Part shown: in pieces, positions 1 through 11,149 of the stretch
Layout: each line of letters starts with the position of its first letter
Position numbering within the stretch: position 1 is the stretch's first letter
DNA from: Dreissena polymorpha
Taxonomy: Eukaryota; Mollusca; Bivalvia; Myida; Dreissenidae
Direction: 5' to 3'
Assembly (NCBI RefSeq): GCF_020536995.1
Contig: NW_026273342.1
Span: forward strand, 186,501 to 250,500
Length of the DNA: 64,000 bases
The notes under the pieces: generated by a model
What the model was told of the DNA's origin: nothing
The model's database searches: none
The model's input: only the letters and a program-made list of their open reading frames with translations
Program-made: the position numbers and the translations under genes

Positions 1-780
1 TTATGCAACAAAAAAAACTTGTTTTAGCAATTTCTCCGTTAATATACGATTACGATCATTAAAATCTTTAATACATGAACATGCTCAGCATAACGTACCA
101 ACTGCGAAATGTAAATACCCTAGGATGGACATTTAGGGATGTTACCATCTAGGAACGGAAAATTCACAATTTCAAAGTTAAAATCGTCTCGTTTTTCGTA
201 TAAACTAGTTTTAATCATATAAATATTAATATTAAGATGTAAGTCGTAATACGCAGCGTCTGTATTAGATTGACACGATTTATTTAAGACTAGTTCGTTC
301 GGGTAGATTTTGTGAATATATTGTTCAAAGAATCGATAATCTAAATTAAGTATGCCATCAATGTACCTCCTAGTAAGGTTAAAACATGAATCAAATCTAG
401 TTGTTTAGTTTTAGATAATTCTAACATAAAATCGCTCTCATAAAAAAGATCATCTATAAGTGGCGCACAATTAGTACCCATGGGAACGCCGATAATTTGT
501 TTAAATATTTTATCCATTAAATTCAACGAACAAGTCATCCAGAAGAAAAGTAAGTGCTGCACAAAAGTCAAGACAAGTCTTAATGATGTAATTATCTAAT
601 ATCTGATTAGTGAAAAAAGCTGTTTTAGAGGTTAAAGCGCCATATATGAACACTTCTCTCTAGCAAATGTTTTTTAATCAAAGAAACAAGTTTGGATTTT
701 ATTAAAGTGTGAGGAAGCGTTGTATATAGTGTAGAAAAATAAGTGCTTTCTTGTGACACCTTATATATTTTCTTTTCAAT
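1..780 (-). mobile_element. Reverse transcriptase fossil, copy 1 (partial)
   Basis: Read on the minus strand, this stretch encodes conserved reverse transcriptase pieces: a 'TLYTTLPHTLIKSKL' type block, then 'GVPMGTNCAPL', then 'LYEKRDDFNFEIVNFPF' near the window edge. The family resembles animal retroelement RTs of the Penelope-like kind. That assignment is from memory of the motifs and is tentative. The element is decayed, with several interruptions, and has no intact catalytic frame. The C-terminal part lies off the left edge. Confidence 0.75.
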
Positions 781-1100
781 TTTATTCTTATAACATTATT
801 GTTATGGTCATGGGTAGAATTAATGTATTGTATTATGTATACAAGAAATGGTCTATGTAACATGTAACTGACTTCATGAAAAAAATATTTCGTTAATAAA
901 GATACCCGTACATGTCATATACATACGTTAATAAAAACAGACACATGGGTAGAAATGTTTGTTCTTATCATAATTGACGCACATAATTTCAACAAGTTTG
1001 AATAAAATTTAATGTATACGGTTTTTAGTGTTAGGCTATTAGTGTTGGGTTATAAGTGTTGTACTGTGCTGTGTTGTGCTGTTTTGCTTGATTTTGGCAA

Positions 1101-2373
1101 TTGGTCACATGCCTTAAATAAAGGACCAACTATTTGTATATAATGATAATTCAATACTGCTCCAGCAGCTGGAGTTTCACTTCTTTATATTAATTGTACA
1201 TGTTACATATCACTAATATAATGATTATAATAACCCAGTCAATGACCAAAATACTAACATCAAATTATGAAAATTATCATTTTCTAGAACCTAATTTGCT
1301 ATAACGATGATATTCAGCATGATATTCATGTACTATTTTTATAAATACGACGTAGAGAAGTAAAATCAGTACATATCATTAAGAGACCTTAATAAAAATT
1401 CAAACGCTATTAAGGTACCATAAATGGCAAACAGACATATTGTAACTGTATAATCAATATACTAGGTTAGTCGCATCATTTCCTTGTCGAGGCAAAATGC
1501 AATGATCTACGTTGGCTATTTAGACCACTTATCTGCATTGTTTTTTTGTTCATATTTCATTGTTAAATAAAATGTAAAGAAGGCGTAACATGGAGAAAAA
1601 AAGAAACATTTTGTTATGTGGTATTAAAAGGGGTTATTGAAGTGTATGTTACACAGATTCTTTTAAACATACTCATGTTTAATCGTTTTTATTTGAATAA
1701 ACATAATCAGTCATATGTAAATTGTGTATATCGCATTTATACTAATTTAAGATTGTATTATTTCACATGGTATAAATAGTGGAAGTGTGTGCACAACAGT
1801 AATAGCGAGATAAATAGTTACATGGTAGCCATTTCATAGATTACAGCAATACACTTTTTCACTTTTCGAACTCAACACCTTTCAAACTTGAATATCTCAG
1901 TTATGAGTTAAGATTCTGATTTAAAATTGCGCATGTGATCATTTGACTATATTCTGTACAATATTACGATACAATCATTCATCCGTGACAATGGGGCGCT
2001 TTTGCACGTGTTGTAGATGTGTTTTTTTCTTTTTGCAGGTGAAAACGGTGAAACGCGATATGATTCTATTGTATTTCCATTTCTTCATTTAAGGTGGGTT
2101 TATACACCAGCAAAACAAAATGAATTTAAAATCAATATGTCTCGTATAAAATTTAAGGTGCGCAACAGCGCAATCGGCATGTTGCAGGATACCTTCCCCA
2201 CTTGCTGAAGCATCCGATTGTCACGGATGAATGAATGGAACCGTTTACTTGCACACAATGAAGGCAAATTATCACATGTACACTATAAAGAAGTGAAACT
2301 CCAGCTTCTGGAGCAGTATTGCATTCTCATTATAAACAATTAGTTGGCCCTTTATTTAAGGAACGTGACCAAT
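1101..2373. mobile_element. Element with about 85 bp terminal inverted repeats, amplicon copy 1
   Basis: The left arm (1101-1187, starting 'ttggtcacatgcc') and the right arm (2285-2373, ending 'ggaacgtgaccaat') are near-mirror images: both contain a 'ggaccaact'/'ggccaact' block and the palindromic core 'ctccagcagctggag'/'ctccagcttctggag'. This is the form of a non-autonomous DNA transposon of about 1.27 kb. It contains no transposase. A second inverted repeat (1848-1927 with 2862-2936) overlaps it in an interleaved way, and a third small pair (about 1976-1995 with 2213-2236) lies inside. Confidence 0.7.
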
Positions 2374-3555
2374 GACATAGGAGTATAAAGCTGGCGTCAC
2401 CGCCTTGGAACAGCAAATGCAAAGCATTTGGGGTTTAAACCGGTTTTAAAGCGCTCAACCTCAAACTTGGCCTAGCAATAGTCATGATACATAATAAACG
2501 TCAATAAAATGTAACCACATAGAATTGCAACTCAAATTAAACAATAATAAAAGGGAATTAAAACGCATTCAATTTAATTACTATTTTATTTCTCAATGGT
2601 AGGAAGGAGACTAGAGCAACAGAGTTACAACTTTTTGAGGAACGATGAAATGAAATTACGAACAATTGTCAACTATATGCCTTCTTTTAAGAAACATATT
2701 TAAGAATATAGCATCATAAAGTTAATATAATAAATCATCATCGTGCAAATACAGGAAGAAGCAGCAATAATGGGTGTAAAAGATCCTTATAACATATCTT
2801 GGTTGTTTATGTAACGCCATGGGGAAAATATTAATAACATTAAATAATATAAACCCGAATTATAAATCCGAATATTTACTCATAACTGAGATATTTAAGT
2901 TTGAAAAATGCTGCGTTCGAAAAGTTATTTAGTGTAGTAGAACGCTATATAATTATTCCAATTTAATTTAAATGTCACCATTCTCGGTGAGATTTTGCAC
3001 CAGGAAAACATAAAGTTAATTAGACAAACAATATTGCTCGTATGAATACGTATACTTTTTTACATTTGCTATCATTGCTGTATAAAATAGATTTACATGT
3101 CAATGTTCTTGGCAATGATGTATTCGTGTATATTGTTCAATGACAATTGCTTAAAGCGAAAAAGCAGTTGTAGTCGATATTTTTAACTTTTCAAATAGTT
3201 TTTGGAAACAAACATAAAGAAAAAAAGGAAAGTTTGGGAAACGATGCTGAATAGTACTATATGAATACATATGCATGTCTTATATAAACAATTGTATACA
3301 TTCTCCATCTGTCACTGTATACTATATAATATTGTTAAATCGCACATTAAACGTTCATATATATTATTTTACTTAAACCGTTAGCTAGTAATATGAATAG
3401 AAATGTTTACTTCAATACTGTGTACTGTAAATGATCGGTAGATGCAGAACTTTAATGTGCGTATCCTCGAGGAACTCCTGGTTACACTATATACAAATAC
3501 ATAATATGATATTTATTATACTGTTCACAAAAATATATAATTTGTGGTAGAAGTT

Positions 3556-4536
3556 TCATTTTATTTTGATGTTGTGTTGGGGCCGTGGTAAATATATCCA
3601 ACGTTTGTAGTTTTCAAAATTTACCAGTTGGATTGTGCTCATGTGGCTCTTGAACATGGTTTTACAGTTGCTTAACCATGCATCACTCACTGCATCAGCC
3701 ATTTCTGTCTTTACATACATCAGAACATTCAGATTCATCGTACTGATGCCTTCACTTATGAAAATACTTGTTTCGCGCGCGTTTTTTTCCTTTTTGCTTA
3801 TATATGCTCTATGGTCTATCGGCTTACTAGTCTTACTAAAATGTATCTGGTAGTATTGTTCTTGTTTTGTAATCTCTGTGCGATGTCTACTGTCATGATG
3901 ACAATGCAGATGATGTTAACTTTCAGAATATTGATACAATTTAAAGCTGATTCTCTGGCAGATTCTCGCGAGTAAGTATCGTGTATGCCTTGGATTTTAG
4001 CTCAGGAATATTTCATTGTCATTTTTTTTCTCTTTTAATCTATGTTCTTCAATTATATTGTAATTGCTTTGTTTGTACCTTTCTGGCTGTTCCGTTTCAG
4101 GGTGATTATTTCGGTTTTAAGTTTTTCGACAGGTTAATCGTTTTTAAAAAGACTTCTTTCAATTACATGTACCTTATGTGTGACGGATTTAAGGACATGG
4201 TCTTTCATTTCTGTGAACAATTCTCTTATTTAGTTTCTGATCGACCCGTCGCCTTACATGATAACGTTTTCTAACTTTTTAGTCAATATGTAACTCACCG
4301 AGTTTCTCAAGCTTTTTATTTATTATGTTCATCTCTGAAGCTTCATCTATGGCGTCCTCTGTTTCAGATTCATGTTTCCCACAATATTTATCATTTCGTT
4401 TCTGTTTCGATTTTTTCTTTTTCTGTTTTTCACTCTTTTCATTCTTTTGCGCCTCATTTATAATTGAGTCACTTACACTGAACGTTCTTCGTTTGCCCTT
4501 TAGCTCCTCTTCGGAGTCTGTGTTCGCTGTTGACAT
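3556..4536 (-). pseudogene. Decayed charged-protein gene, unknown family, amplicon copy 1
   Basis: Two minus-strand frames appear to belong together. The 5' piece (4279-4536, 85 codons) starts MSTANTDSEEELKGKRR, is very rich in Lys, Glu and Ser, and ends in a heptad-like stretch (IINKKLEKLGEL) suggesting coiled coil. The 3' piece (3556-3738) ends 'WIYLPRPQHNIKIK' after a compact segment with 'VLMYVKTEMADAV'. Between them lies a region of scattered coding-like text in changing frames. The layout of a charged coiled-coil N-terminus plus a small C-terminal domain resembles the first frame of some retroelements, but I do not recognise the family and no function is claimed. Confidence 0.4.
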
Positions 4537-5109
4537 TGGTGCACTTTTACTATTTTGAGCAGTATTTTTTTTAATGAAGTGTAGAAAATTTGCGATATTT
4601 ATGTTTCCTGTTCATTGCATTAAATCTACGATGAGAAATGTAAAGTCTTATTTGTTAATTGAAAGTCTAACGTTTTATGCTTTATCCATTCATCCAATCA
4701 ACCATGTGTATAGAAATATATATATAGAGAGAGAATCACATATTTTGTTAAATTAGTATACCGCCTCGTAGGGTTGCACACCAAAAAATACAACTTGCAA
4801 GATGCACATTTGACGATGCAGATGAGTGCTTTAGAAATGCAGTAGACGGATATTTATATGTGTATTCGTCCGTTACAACCTGTATTTCATTTGCATATAT
4901 CAGCAGCTTTCATGTAATCGTACTTGAGTGCGGTTCAATAAGTAAATCATAGTTTGTTATTGCCGTGCGGTTAATTAATTTATTGTTTTAATTATTATGT
5001 ATTTATTTATCTATCATAACTATTAATAATATATTATTTTAAAATTGTATTATATATGTGTATTTAACTATCGATGCATCGTTGCACATATGCATTTATT
5101 TATTGGTAG

Positions 5110-5828
5110 GTATTCTTCAACCGCGAGCCTCAGACACTATACAGAATCAACTTTGGGCCAGAATGGACATATGCTATGAACTGGTCTATGATGTATCACA
5201 GAGATTCGGATATTTTCTACCCTTATGGGACAATAGAGCCTCGAGATAATAGCAAGTCCATACTTGACAAGAAGAACTACAGTTCAATCTTTGAAGGAAA
5301 AACGGTATTAACGTCGTGGTTTGTCAGCCATTGTCATGCCCAATCACGGCGCGACTTGTATGTTGAACAGATGGAGAAGTATGGATTACAAATTGACATC
5401 TTTGGATCATGCGGTAATTACAAACGTTCGCTTCCGAAAATCGACCATCAAGCGATAAATAAAGTACTTAATCAGTCAAAGTTTTATTTGGCTTTGAAAA
5501 CTCTATCTGCCAGAATTATGTTGCCGAGACGTTTTTCGAGAGGTTTAATTCGGATACAATTTTGGTTGTGCGTGGAGGAAATAACTACATGAAGTATTCC
5601 CTTTCAAGCACGTTTATAAATACGGCGGACTTTGGTAATGCTAAGAAGTTAGCGGAGTTTCTTATAAGATTGGGTATCGATAAAGGTGAATATATAGCCT
5701 TTCTTCGCAGAAAAGACATGTACGTGTCAACGCATCCTCGGCTTGAACACTGCAAGTGTTATTGCAAGCTTTGTGAAATGTTAAACAATGTTGACACATA
5801 CCGTAAATCATACCGGAGTATCAAGTAG
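5110..5828 (+). pseudogene. Alpha-1,3-fucosyltransferase (GT10) 3' exon, frameshifted, amplicon copy 1
   Basis: GT10 enzymes move fucose from GDP-fucose onto GlcNAc in glycans, in the Golgi. The exon follows an acceptor-like 'tttatttattggtag' and opens in frame as VFFNREP. It continues through the family signatures NWSMMYHRDSDIFYPYG (5177-5227), a SWFVSHCHAQSRRDLYVEQ block (about 5320-5374), IDIFGSCG, and then 'FYLA'. Near 5492-5496 one T is missing compared with the expected FYLAFENS, so the open frame slips. The continuation is in the next frame: NYVAETFFERF, VVRGGNNYMKYS, FINTADFGNAKKLAEFL and a Cys-rich end CKCYCKLCEMLNN, with a stop at 5828. No exon encoding the N-terminal membrane anchor was found upstream within the unit. 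The gene is either dead or miscalled at one base. Confidence 0.85.
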
Positions 5829-6003
5829 ACAGCAGACAGACAGCCAGACAGAGACTGTGATAGAGGCAGAGAGATACATAGAGAGAAAAATAGAGACAGA
5901 GAGAGCGAAAAAGAGAGAGAGAGAGAGCGTGAGAGAGAGCGCGCGAGAGAGAGGCGAAAGAGAGAGCGAGATAAAGAGCAAGAGAGAGACAGTGCAGAGG
6001 CCA
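5829..6003. repeat. GA-rich simple repeat, amplicon copy 1
   Basis: A purine-rich (GAGA)n-type tract directly after the fucosyltransferase stop. It yields long open frames rich in Arg/Glu or Ser/Leu on both strands, which are artefacts of the repeat. Copies occur at about 15,879-16,053 and 24,835-25,009. Confidence 0.9.
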
Positions 6004-6029
6004 CTTATGTTGATTCATTAAATGCCGAT

Positions 6030-7045
6030 TGGTGTTGACATAAGCGTGTTTAATCGTTTGTTTAAATAGTCGAAGATTATCTTACAGTTATCATTTGTCT
6101 TGTCTTTCTGTGCAACACTTACGAGTGCAATGACTATATCAATATCAGAGATGTATTGTCCCATAGATGACGTCATTTAACTGCTGTAGTGCGGGCTGAG
6201 GTGATTTAAAAAAAAACGTTTTTGTGATTTGTGACTTGAAACTAGAATAAAATATGTACGTTCTTGGTATCAAATTGTTTGTTTTGTTGAACCTGATTCA
6301 TGTTGATAGAAATTGTCGACTTTATTGCAAATCCCACGTATCTCTAAAAATTGACTGATATAAGAACTTCCTGTTGACCATGATATATAAAAATATATTA
6401 GGCAACGTTATATCAGGCAGATATCAATGCGGTGGTATGATAAAATGCATGTTGTGGACTTCAATCGCATTAATTAATATGACCACGTATTATCATTTGT
6501 ATTATATAATTCGTAATATATATATTTAGACTTTAAGGGATTGTATCCAGTCATGTACATCCATCATCACACAATCATGATACATGTATAATCATTCAAT
6601 CGTCAGCATTTGTTGATGGCATGGCGGTAGAGATACTTTTGTGCTTTTACTATATAAAAAAGCATTACGATGCAAGGCCTTAAAGCTGGAATAGCAATAG
6701 CACATGAATGTTCTTAGTAAATATTTTTCGCTCAGTTTTGGTATGTTTCGATAACAGTTGAAGGTTGATGACTAGAATAGTTTGTCGAACAGATTTGTCA
6801 ACTTAAGTTTGGACGTCAAAACCTAAATAAATGTACCGTTTAGCCGTTTGAGTTTGACGGCGCAAATAGTCTGCATAGCTGTTTAGACTGTTATAATTAT
6901 CAAAGATGAATTTTAACTTATTTTTTGCATACATCTGTAGACGTCATACACTTATAAGTATAATTAAAATATGTATTTATAGTAAAATTGCAAATTTAAT
7001 TTAGATATTAATTGCTGTGTGTTTTGATTTGGTTGAATGTTATAA
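6030..7045. other. Non-coding part of the amplicon, no gene seen
   Basis: AT-rich sequence without a recognisable protein frame, RNA gene or repeat. The same holds for the matching 16,620-17,630 and 25,575-26,580, and for 7100-7930 and its counterparts. A short GC-rich tail at 7940-8107 (and 18,530-18,692) is a repeat-like segment absent from copy 3. Confidence 0.6.
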
Positions 7046-7047
7046 CG

Positions 7048-7098
7048 TTAGGGATTAGGGTTAGGGATTAGGGTTTAGGGTTAGGGTTAGGGTTAGGG
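7048..7098. repeat. Interstitial telomere-type repeat, amplicon copy 1
   Basis: About eight TTAGGG or near-TTAGGG units (some TTTAGGG or GATTAGGG). TTAGGG is the usual molluscan telomere unit. The tract is short and internal, so it is an interstitial telomeric sequence and not a chromosome end. Confidence 0.9.
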
Positions 7099-8107
7099 AA
7101 AGCGTTGCACCGCCCTAATGCGCATTTCAGCTTGGTAAGCCCCCTTCGAGGCATAATGTGTCATTTTTAAACTCACATTATTTTCCCTACTTATCATCAA
7201 CGCATCAAAGTTTATTTAATGAACACAGCAAACCTGAGGCATCCTCAATTAAGCTTCTTAACCACAGAACAACGTTCATGCTATGCAAACCAGAGGTATT
7301 CTGGATATAGTTTGCTGGTCCCGCAAACTTCTCCATAATGGTGGCCTTTACTGTATTCCTGAAATAAACATTAAGTCTTAGTTTGAGAAACAGAGGTCTT
7401 ATAGGTGTAGAAGAATAGGCTCCTGCCTTATACGAATTCGATCCAAACTCGCTCTTATGATATCCTCTAAAAGACAGCGAGTATTAGTTTTACCTGGAAA
7501 ACACCGTGGCACAGGTTTTGATATTAAGCGATTTAATGTACTACTATGTATTTACTTGAATTATTTGCTGTATTTAACAATGCATTATACCTATAAATGT
7601 GGGAAGTGAACCTGTTCATACTTTTTCCAGAACTTTGGAATGTACTTTTATACAAAGTATATAATAATATTTAAACTAAATGATTTTGTTTGTATGTTTT
7701 TCAATGTATAGATTATGATTCTTCCAATCTTCCTTTTTCACGATGCTTTGCAAATGCGCTGTTATTTACGAATTTTGTTTAATGGAAATTCGGAAATAAG
7801 ATTCATGCTTATGACTCTAAAATATAAACTGGATCCAATTTGGCAAATATTGTAATGCGTTGAGACAAATTTTACTTTCTTTAATGACATACACTGTGCT
7901 ATGAAGTAAACAATTTGTAGCAATATTATTGCTGGTTCTAGAAAGAGATACATTGGGCAGAGGCCGACGCGTATTCCCACGCCGCATGTTTGACCCAGGG
8001 GGCGCCCCAAGGGTTGGTAATGCGGCCATGCATGGTTGAGATTGACCGTATTGTCATAAGAGATTTTGAGTGCTTGACAGGTTACTGTAAGCCATCATGG
8101 AGAGCGG

Positions 8108-9724
8108 GGGGTTTATGTGGGTTGGTGGTAATTTAAAAGATGAACTTTCAAAAATAATTATAAAAAAAAAAAATTGGGGGGGGATTCTGGGATGGGGCAT
8201 GGGGGATAGTTTGGGTGCAGTGCATTGTGGTATGTCAGGTAAGTGTTGCTTTGTCAAAGTATGAATCAAATGTGATCATAAATAAAGAAGTTATGGCAAT
8301 TTAAGCAAAATGTTCAATTATCTAAGTATAAAAGGGGCAATAATTCTGTCAAATGCTTGATACAGTTGTCTGTTCTTGTTTATAGATTGGGACCATGTTG
8401 GTAAAGAAGTATGCAAAATATGAAAGCAATATGTCAAAGGACATAGAACATATTTGAGGTGGTATGCAAATTTAAACATAGATTTATCAATTATATATGC
8501 ATATTCTAAGTATAAAAGGGCAATAATTCTGTCAAAATGCTTGATACAGTTGTCTGCTCTTGTTTATAGATTGGAATCATGTTGGTTATGAAGTATGCAA
8601 AATATGAAAGCAATATGTCAAAGGACAAAGAAAATATTTGAGGTGGTATGCAAACTTTAACATAGATTTATCAATAATATGCATATTCTAAGTATAAAAG
8701 GGGCAATAATTCCGTCAAAATGCTTGATACAGTTGTCTGCTCTTGTTTAGAGATTAGGGTCATGTTGGTAAAGAAGTACATGTATGAACTATTGACCTCA
8801 AAATCAATAGGGGTCATCTGCGAGTCATGATCAATGTACCTATCAAGTTTCATGATCCTAGGCATAAGCGTTATTGAATTATCATCCGGAAACCATTTTA
8901 CTATTTCGTGTTACCGTGACCTTAATCTTTGACCTAGTGACCTGAAAATCTATAGGGGTCATCTGCGAGTCATGATCAATCTACCTTTCAAGTTTCATGA
9001 TCCTAGGAAAAAGCGTTCTTGAATTATCATCCGGAAACCATTTTACTATTTCGGGTCACAGTGACCTTGACCTTCGACCTAGTGACCTATAAATCAATAG
9101 GGGTCATCTGCGATTCATGATCAATGTACCTATGAAGTTTCATGATCCTAGGCCTAAGCGTTCTTGAGTTATCATCCGGAAACCACCTGGTGGACGGACC
9201 GACCAACCGACAGACCGACATGTGCAAAGCAATATACCCCCTCTTCTTCGAAGGGGGGGGGGGGCATAAAAAAATATATAAATAATTTGTTAAAGTAAAA
9301 AGAAAATATTTGGGGTAGTACACAAACGTTAACATGTGCACGCTAACGGTAACGCCGACGTGATCAGGATAGCTCCATTATATATATTTCATATATAATA
9401 GTCGAGCTAAAAATGAGTGAAAATCTCTGACCCGTCCCCACCCCAACCCCTATAACTTTTGACCCAGGGGTCAGATCAAAATTCCAAATAGTGCAGGGTC
9501 GCACATAATGCTCATAGCTACCATGTGTTTAAGTTTCAAGGTTCTAGTGCTTATGGTGTAAGAGATAGTGGCTAGGACAGACGGACAGACTGATGGTGGA
9601 GATAACCACAATGAACCTGTTAACAGCCAACTAACGCTGCCAACAAAGCACAAGCTTTACGTGTCAGGATGTGGCACTATCTATACAAACTGCATAAGAA
9701 ATAACAAGACGCTTAGGGTTTGAG
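8108..9724. repeat. 1.6 kb repeat-rich spacer between copies 1 and 2
   Basis: Contains three diverged tandem units of about 190 bp marked by 'aagtataaaaggggcaataa' (8325-8790). Then come three units of about 130 bp marked by 'ggggtcatctgcgagtcatg' and 'atcatccggaaacca' (about 8795-9185). After these comes a tail with 'gacggaccgaccaaccgaca' and 'aaagcaatataccccctctt' ending in a poly-G run (9190-9265). A further repeat tail lies at 9450-9610, ending in a 'gacagacggacagac' motif. Such pieces are, from memory, common interspersed repeats in molluscs. No gene. Confidence 0.75.
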
Positions 9725-9766
9725 GGACACCAAACCTGATTATGAGTCTTTCACACCTTAAGCATC

Positions 9767-9905
9767 TTAACCCTTTGCATGCTGGGAAATTTGTCGTCTG
9801 CTAAAATGTCGTCTGCTGAATTTCTAAAATTAGCATTTTCTTCGATTTTTTTTCAAAGAATACTATCAGAATAGCAAACAGTTTGGATCCTGATGAGACG
9901 CCACG
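9767..9905. repeat. Partial interspersed repeat ('ccctttgcatgctggg')
   Basis: From 'taaccctttgcatgctggg' to 'gatgagacgccacg' this matches, from memory, one half of a palindromic element common in bivalve genomes, in which the text after 'gacgcc' would mirror back. Here the mirror half is absent and unrelated sequence follows. The same truncated copy recurs at about 18,735-18,875. Confidence 0.45.
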
Positions 9906-9912
9906 TATATTC

Positions 9913-10835
9913 TTAATTGCGAACACGCTTCAAAACATCTTCATAAAATGATGGGTGGGAAATTCCATTAGTTAAATGCCATTTTAAAGAAACATTATAT
10001 TTTGAAATTAAATCACCATACTTTGAGTGAAATTTAGCAAATTTACTTCTAAGGTTATGCAAAAAAAAAACTTGTTTTAGCAATTTCTCCGTTAATATAC
10101 GATTACGATCATTAAAATCTTTAATACATGAACATGCTCTGCATAACGTACCAACTGCGAAATGTAAATACCCTAGGATGGACATTTAGGGATGTTACCA
10201 TCTAGGAACGGAAAATTCACAATTTCAAAGTTAAAATCGTCTCGTTTTTCGTATAAACTAGTTTTAATCATATAAATATTAATATTAAGATGTAAGTCGT
10301 AAAACGCAGCGTCTGTATTAGATTGACACGATTTATTTAAGACTAGTTCGTTCGGGTAGATTTTGTGAATATATTGTTCAAAGAATCGATAATCTAAATT
10401 AAGTATGCCATCAATGTACCTCCTAGTAAGGTTAAAACATGAATCAAATCTAGTTGTTTAGTTTTAGATAATTCTAACATAAAATCGCTTTCATAAAAAA
10501 GATCATCTATAAGTGGCGCACAATTAGTACCCATGGGAACGCCGATAATTTGTTTAAATATTTTATCCATTAAATTCAACGAACAAGTCATCCAGAAGAA
10601 AAGTAAGTGCTGCACAAAAGTCAAGACAAGTCTTAATGATGTAATTATCTAATATCTGATTAGTGAAAAAAGCTGTTTTAGAGGTTAAAGCCATATATGA
10701 ACACTTCTCTCTAGCAAATGTTTTTTAATCAAAGAAACAAGTTTGGATTTTATTAAAGTGTGAGGAAGCGTTGTATATAGTGTAGAAAAATAAGTGCTTT
10801 CTTGTGACACCTTATATATTTTCTTTTCAATTTTA
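9913..10835 (-). mobile_element. Reverse transcriptase fossil, copy 2
   Basis: The most complete of the three RT remnants. On the minus strand the order is the 'TLYTTLPHTLIKSKL' block (about 10,800), the 'GVPMGTNCAPL' block (about 10,540), 'LYEKRDDFNFEIVNFPF' (about 10,225) and a C-terminal stretch with 'FAKFHSKYGDLISKYNVS' (about 10,000). That order is normal for a finger/palm/thumb RT domain of Penelope-like type. No flanking endonuclease or long terminal repeat was seen. It was broken before the amplicon was copied. Confidence 0.8.
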
Positions 10836-11149
10836 TTCTTATAACATTATTGTTATGGTCATGGGTAGAATTAATGTATTGTATTATGTATACAAGAAAT
10901 GGTCTATGTAACATGTAACTGACTTCATGAAAAAAAATATTTCGTTAATAAAGATACCCGTACATGTCATATACATACGTTAATAAAAACAGACACATGG
11001 GTAGAAATGTTTGTTCTTATCATAATTGACGCACATAATTTCAACAAGTTTGAATAAAATTTAATGTATACGGTTTTTAGTGTTAGGCTATTAGTGTTGG
11101 GTTATAACTGTTGTACTGTGCTGTGTTGTGCTGTTTTGTTCTGTTTTGG

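Larger units (their letters stand above)
1..9724. repeat. Amplicon copy 1 (left end outside window) plus 1.6 kb spacer
   Basis: First of three direct repeats. Position 1 corresponds to about 10,055 in copy 2, so roughly 330 bases of the unit lie off the left edge. Agreement with copy 2 is nearly perfect over kilobases (offset 10,050 from about 2,000 to 6,030). It lacks the 534 bp segment present in copies 2 and 3 (its bases 6030/6031 are adjacent). After the shared text ends at about 8107 it continues through about 1.6 kb of tandem-repeat DNA before copy 2 begins. Confidence 0.95.

Noticed and set aside
2017-2208. Plus frame of 63 codons with an acceptor-like 'ttctttttgcag' before GENGETRYDS, repeated in all copies
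   Set aside because: It lies between the small inverted-repeat arms of a non-autonomous element, shows no family motif and has no partner exon.
5759-6021. Ser/Leu- and Arg/Glu-rich frames after the fucosyltransferase
   Set aside because: By-products of the GA-rich tract.
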